From NCBI GenBank assembly GCA_002722775.1, contig PBMU01000012.1, forward strand, positions 1 to 37,779: DNA of 37,779 nt. The letters run 5' to 3'. The notes under the pieces are model-generated. The model was not told the origin of the DNA, did no database searches, and saw only the letters and a list, made by a program, of their open reading frames with translations. The position numbers and the translations under genes were made by a program. Shown piece by piece: positions 37,692 to 37,779 of the stretch (positions are counted from its first letter, which is position 1; the number at the start of each line of letters is the position of its first letter). This DNA comes from Rhodospirillaceae bacterium (lineage in GTDB: Bacteria > Pseudomonadota > Alphaproteobacteria > Thalassobaculales > Thalassobaculaceae).

Positions 37692-37779
37692 GGACCGGAG
37701 AGGACCGGAGAGGACCGGAGAGGACCGGAGAGGACCGGAGAGGACCGGAGAGGACCGGAGAGGACCGGAGAGGACCGGA
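37692..37779. repeat. Right-terminal GA-rich 10-bp tandem array
   Basis: About nine copies of AGGACCGGAG run to the last base. The unit shares GAGGACCG with the left-terminal array but lacks one base of period. No exact sequence overlap of more than two bases joins the two window ends. Confidence 0.95.

Noticed and set aside
1-37779. CRISPR array
   Set aside because: All short repeats are directly tandem with no spacers of uniform length, and no cas genes are present.

Overview
The window looks like an essentially complete genome (about 37.8 kb) of a T7-like podovirus (Autographiviridae-type) that also carries a tyrosine integrase. The diagnostic set is present in T7-like order: a single-subunit RNA polymerase, gp2.5-type SSB, endonuclease I, fused primase-helicase, family A DNA polymerase, 5'-3' exonuclease, portal, scaffold, major capsid protein, tail tubular proteins A and B, internal core proteins (gp13, 14, 15 and 16 types), and small and large terminase. 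Nearly everything reads leftwards (minus strand). The host cannot be named from sequence alone. Most starts lack a Shine-Dalgarno motif and are preceded by A/C-rich or A/T-rich leader, or sit in ATGA/TAATG overlaps, which suggests a bacterium with weakly SD-dependent initiation.

Layout from right to left. The right end (37.59-37.78 kb) holds an 18-bp tandem repeat and then a GA-rich 10-bp tandem repeat. An early operon (35.2-37.5 kb) has small unknown genes, an HExxH metallopeptidase-like protein and a DNA-methylase-like protein, whose stop overlaps the start of the integrase (34.3-35.2 kb). A 160-bp non-coding gap follows, a plausible place for attP and a promoter. Then come a small gene and the RNA polymerase, SSB, endonuclease I, primase-helicase, a stand-alone DnaA domain IV-like protein, DNA polymerase, exonuclease and a DUF1599/Nmad1-like protein (25.8-34.2 kb).

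The morphogenesis block (3.9-25.8 kb) starts with small virion-type genes and a LamG/arabinofuranosidase-like lectin protein. It continues with portal, scaffold, a lysis-like cluster (holin-like protein, nested membrane/lipoprotein pair, membrane microprotein, second lipoprotein), a structured capsid leader, the capsid gene with a strong terminator after it, the tail tubes and core proteins, a second holin-like gene, the terminases and an Amidase_3 endolysin. No T7 gp17-type fibre gene lies between the gp16-like gene and terminase, so the lectin-like protein is the best candidate for receptor binding.

The left arm has the only plus-strand genes, three small ORFs at 3.09-3.72 kb of which the first two encode membrane proteins, convergent with the endolysin. 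It also has a 672-bp non-coding region rich in repeats, and a leftward operon (winged-helix-like protein, unknown genes, zinc ribbon, Cys-rich GP88-like protein) ending in a strong hairpin. Regions upstream of two left-arm genes resemble the region upstream of the first right-end gene, so the two arms probably share one promoter type. The left end is a GA-rich 11-bp tandem array related to, but not identical with, the right-end array.
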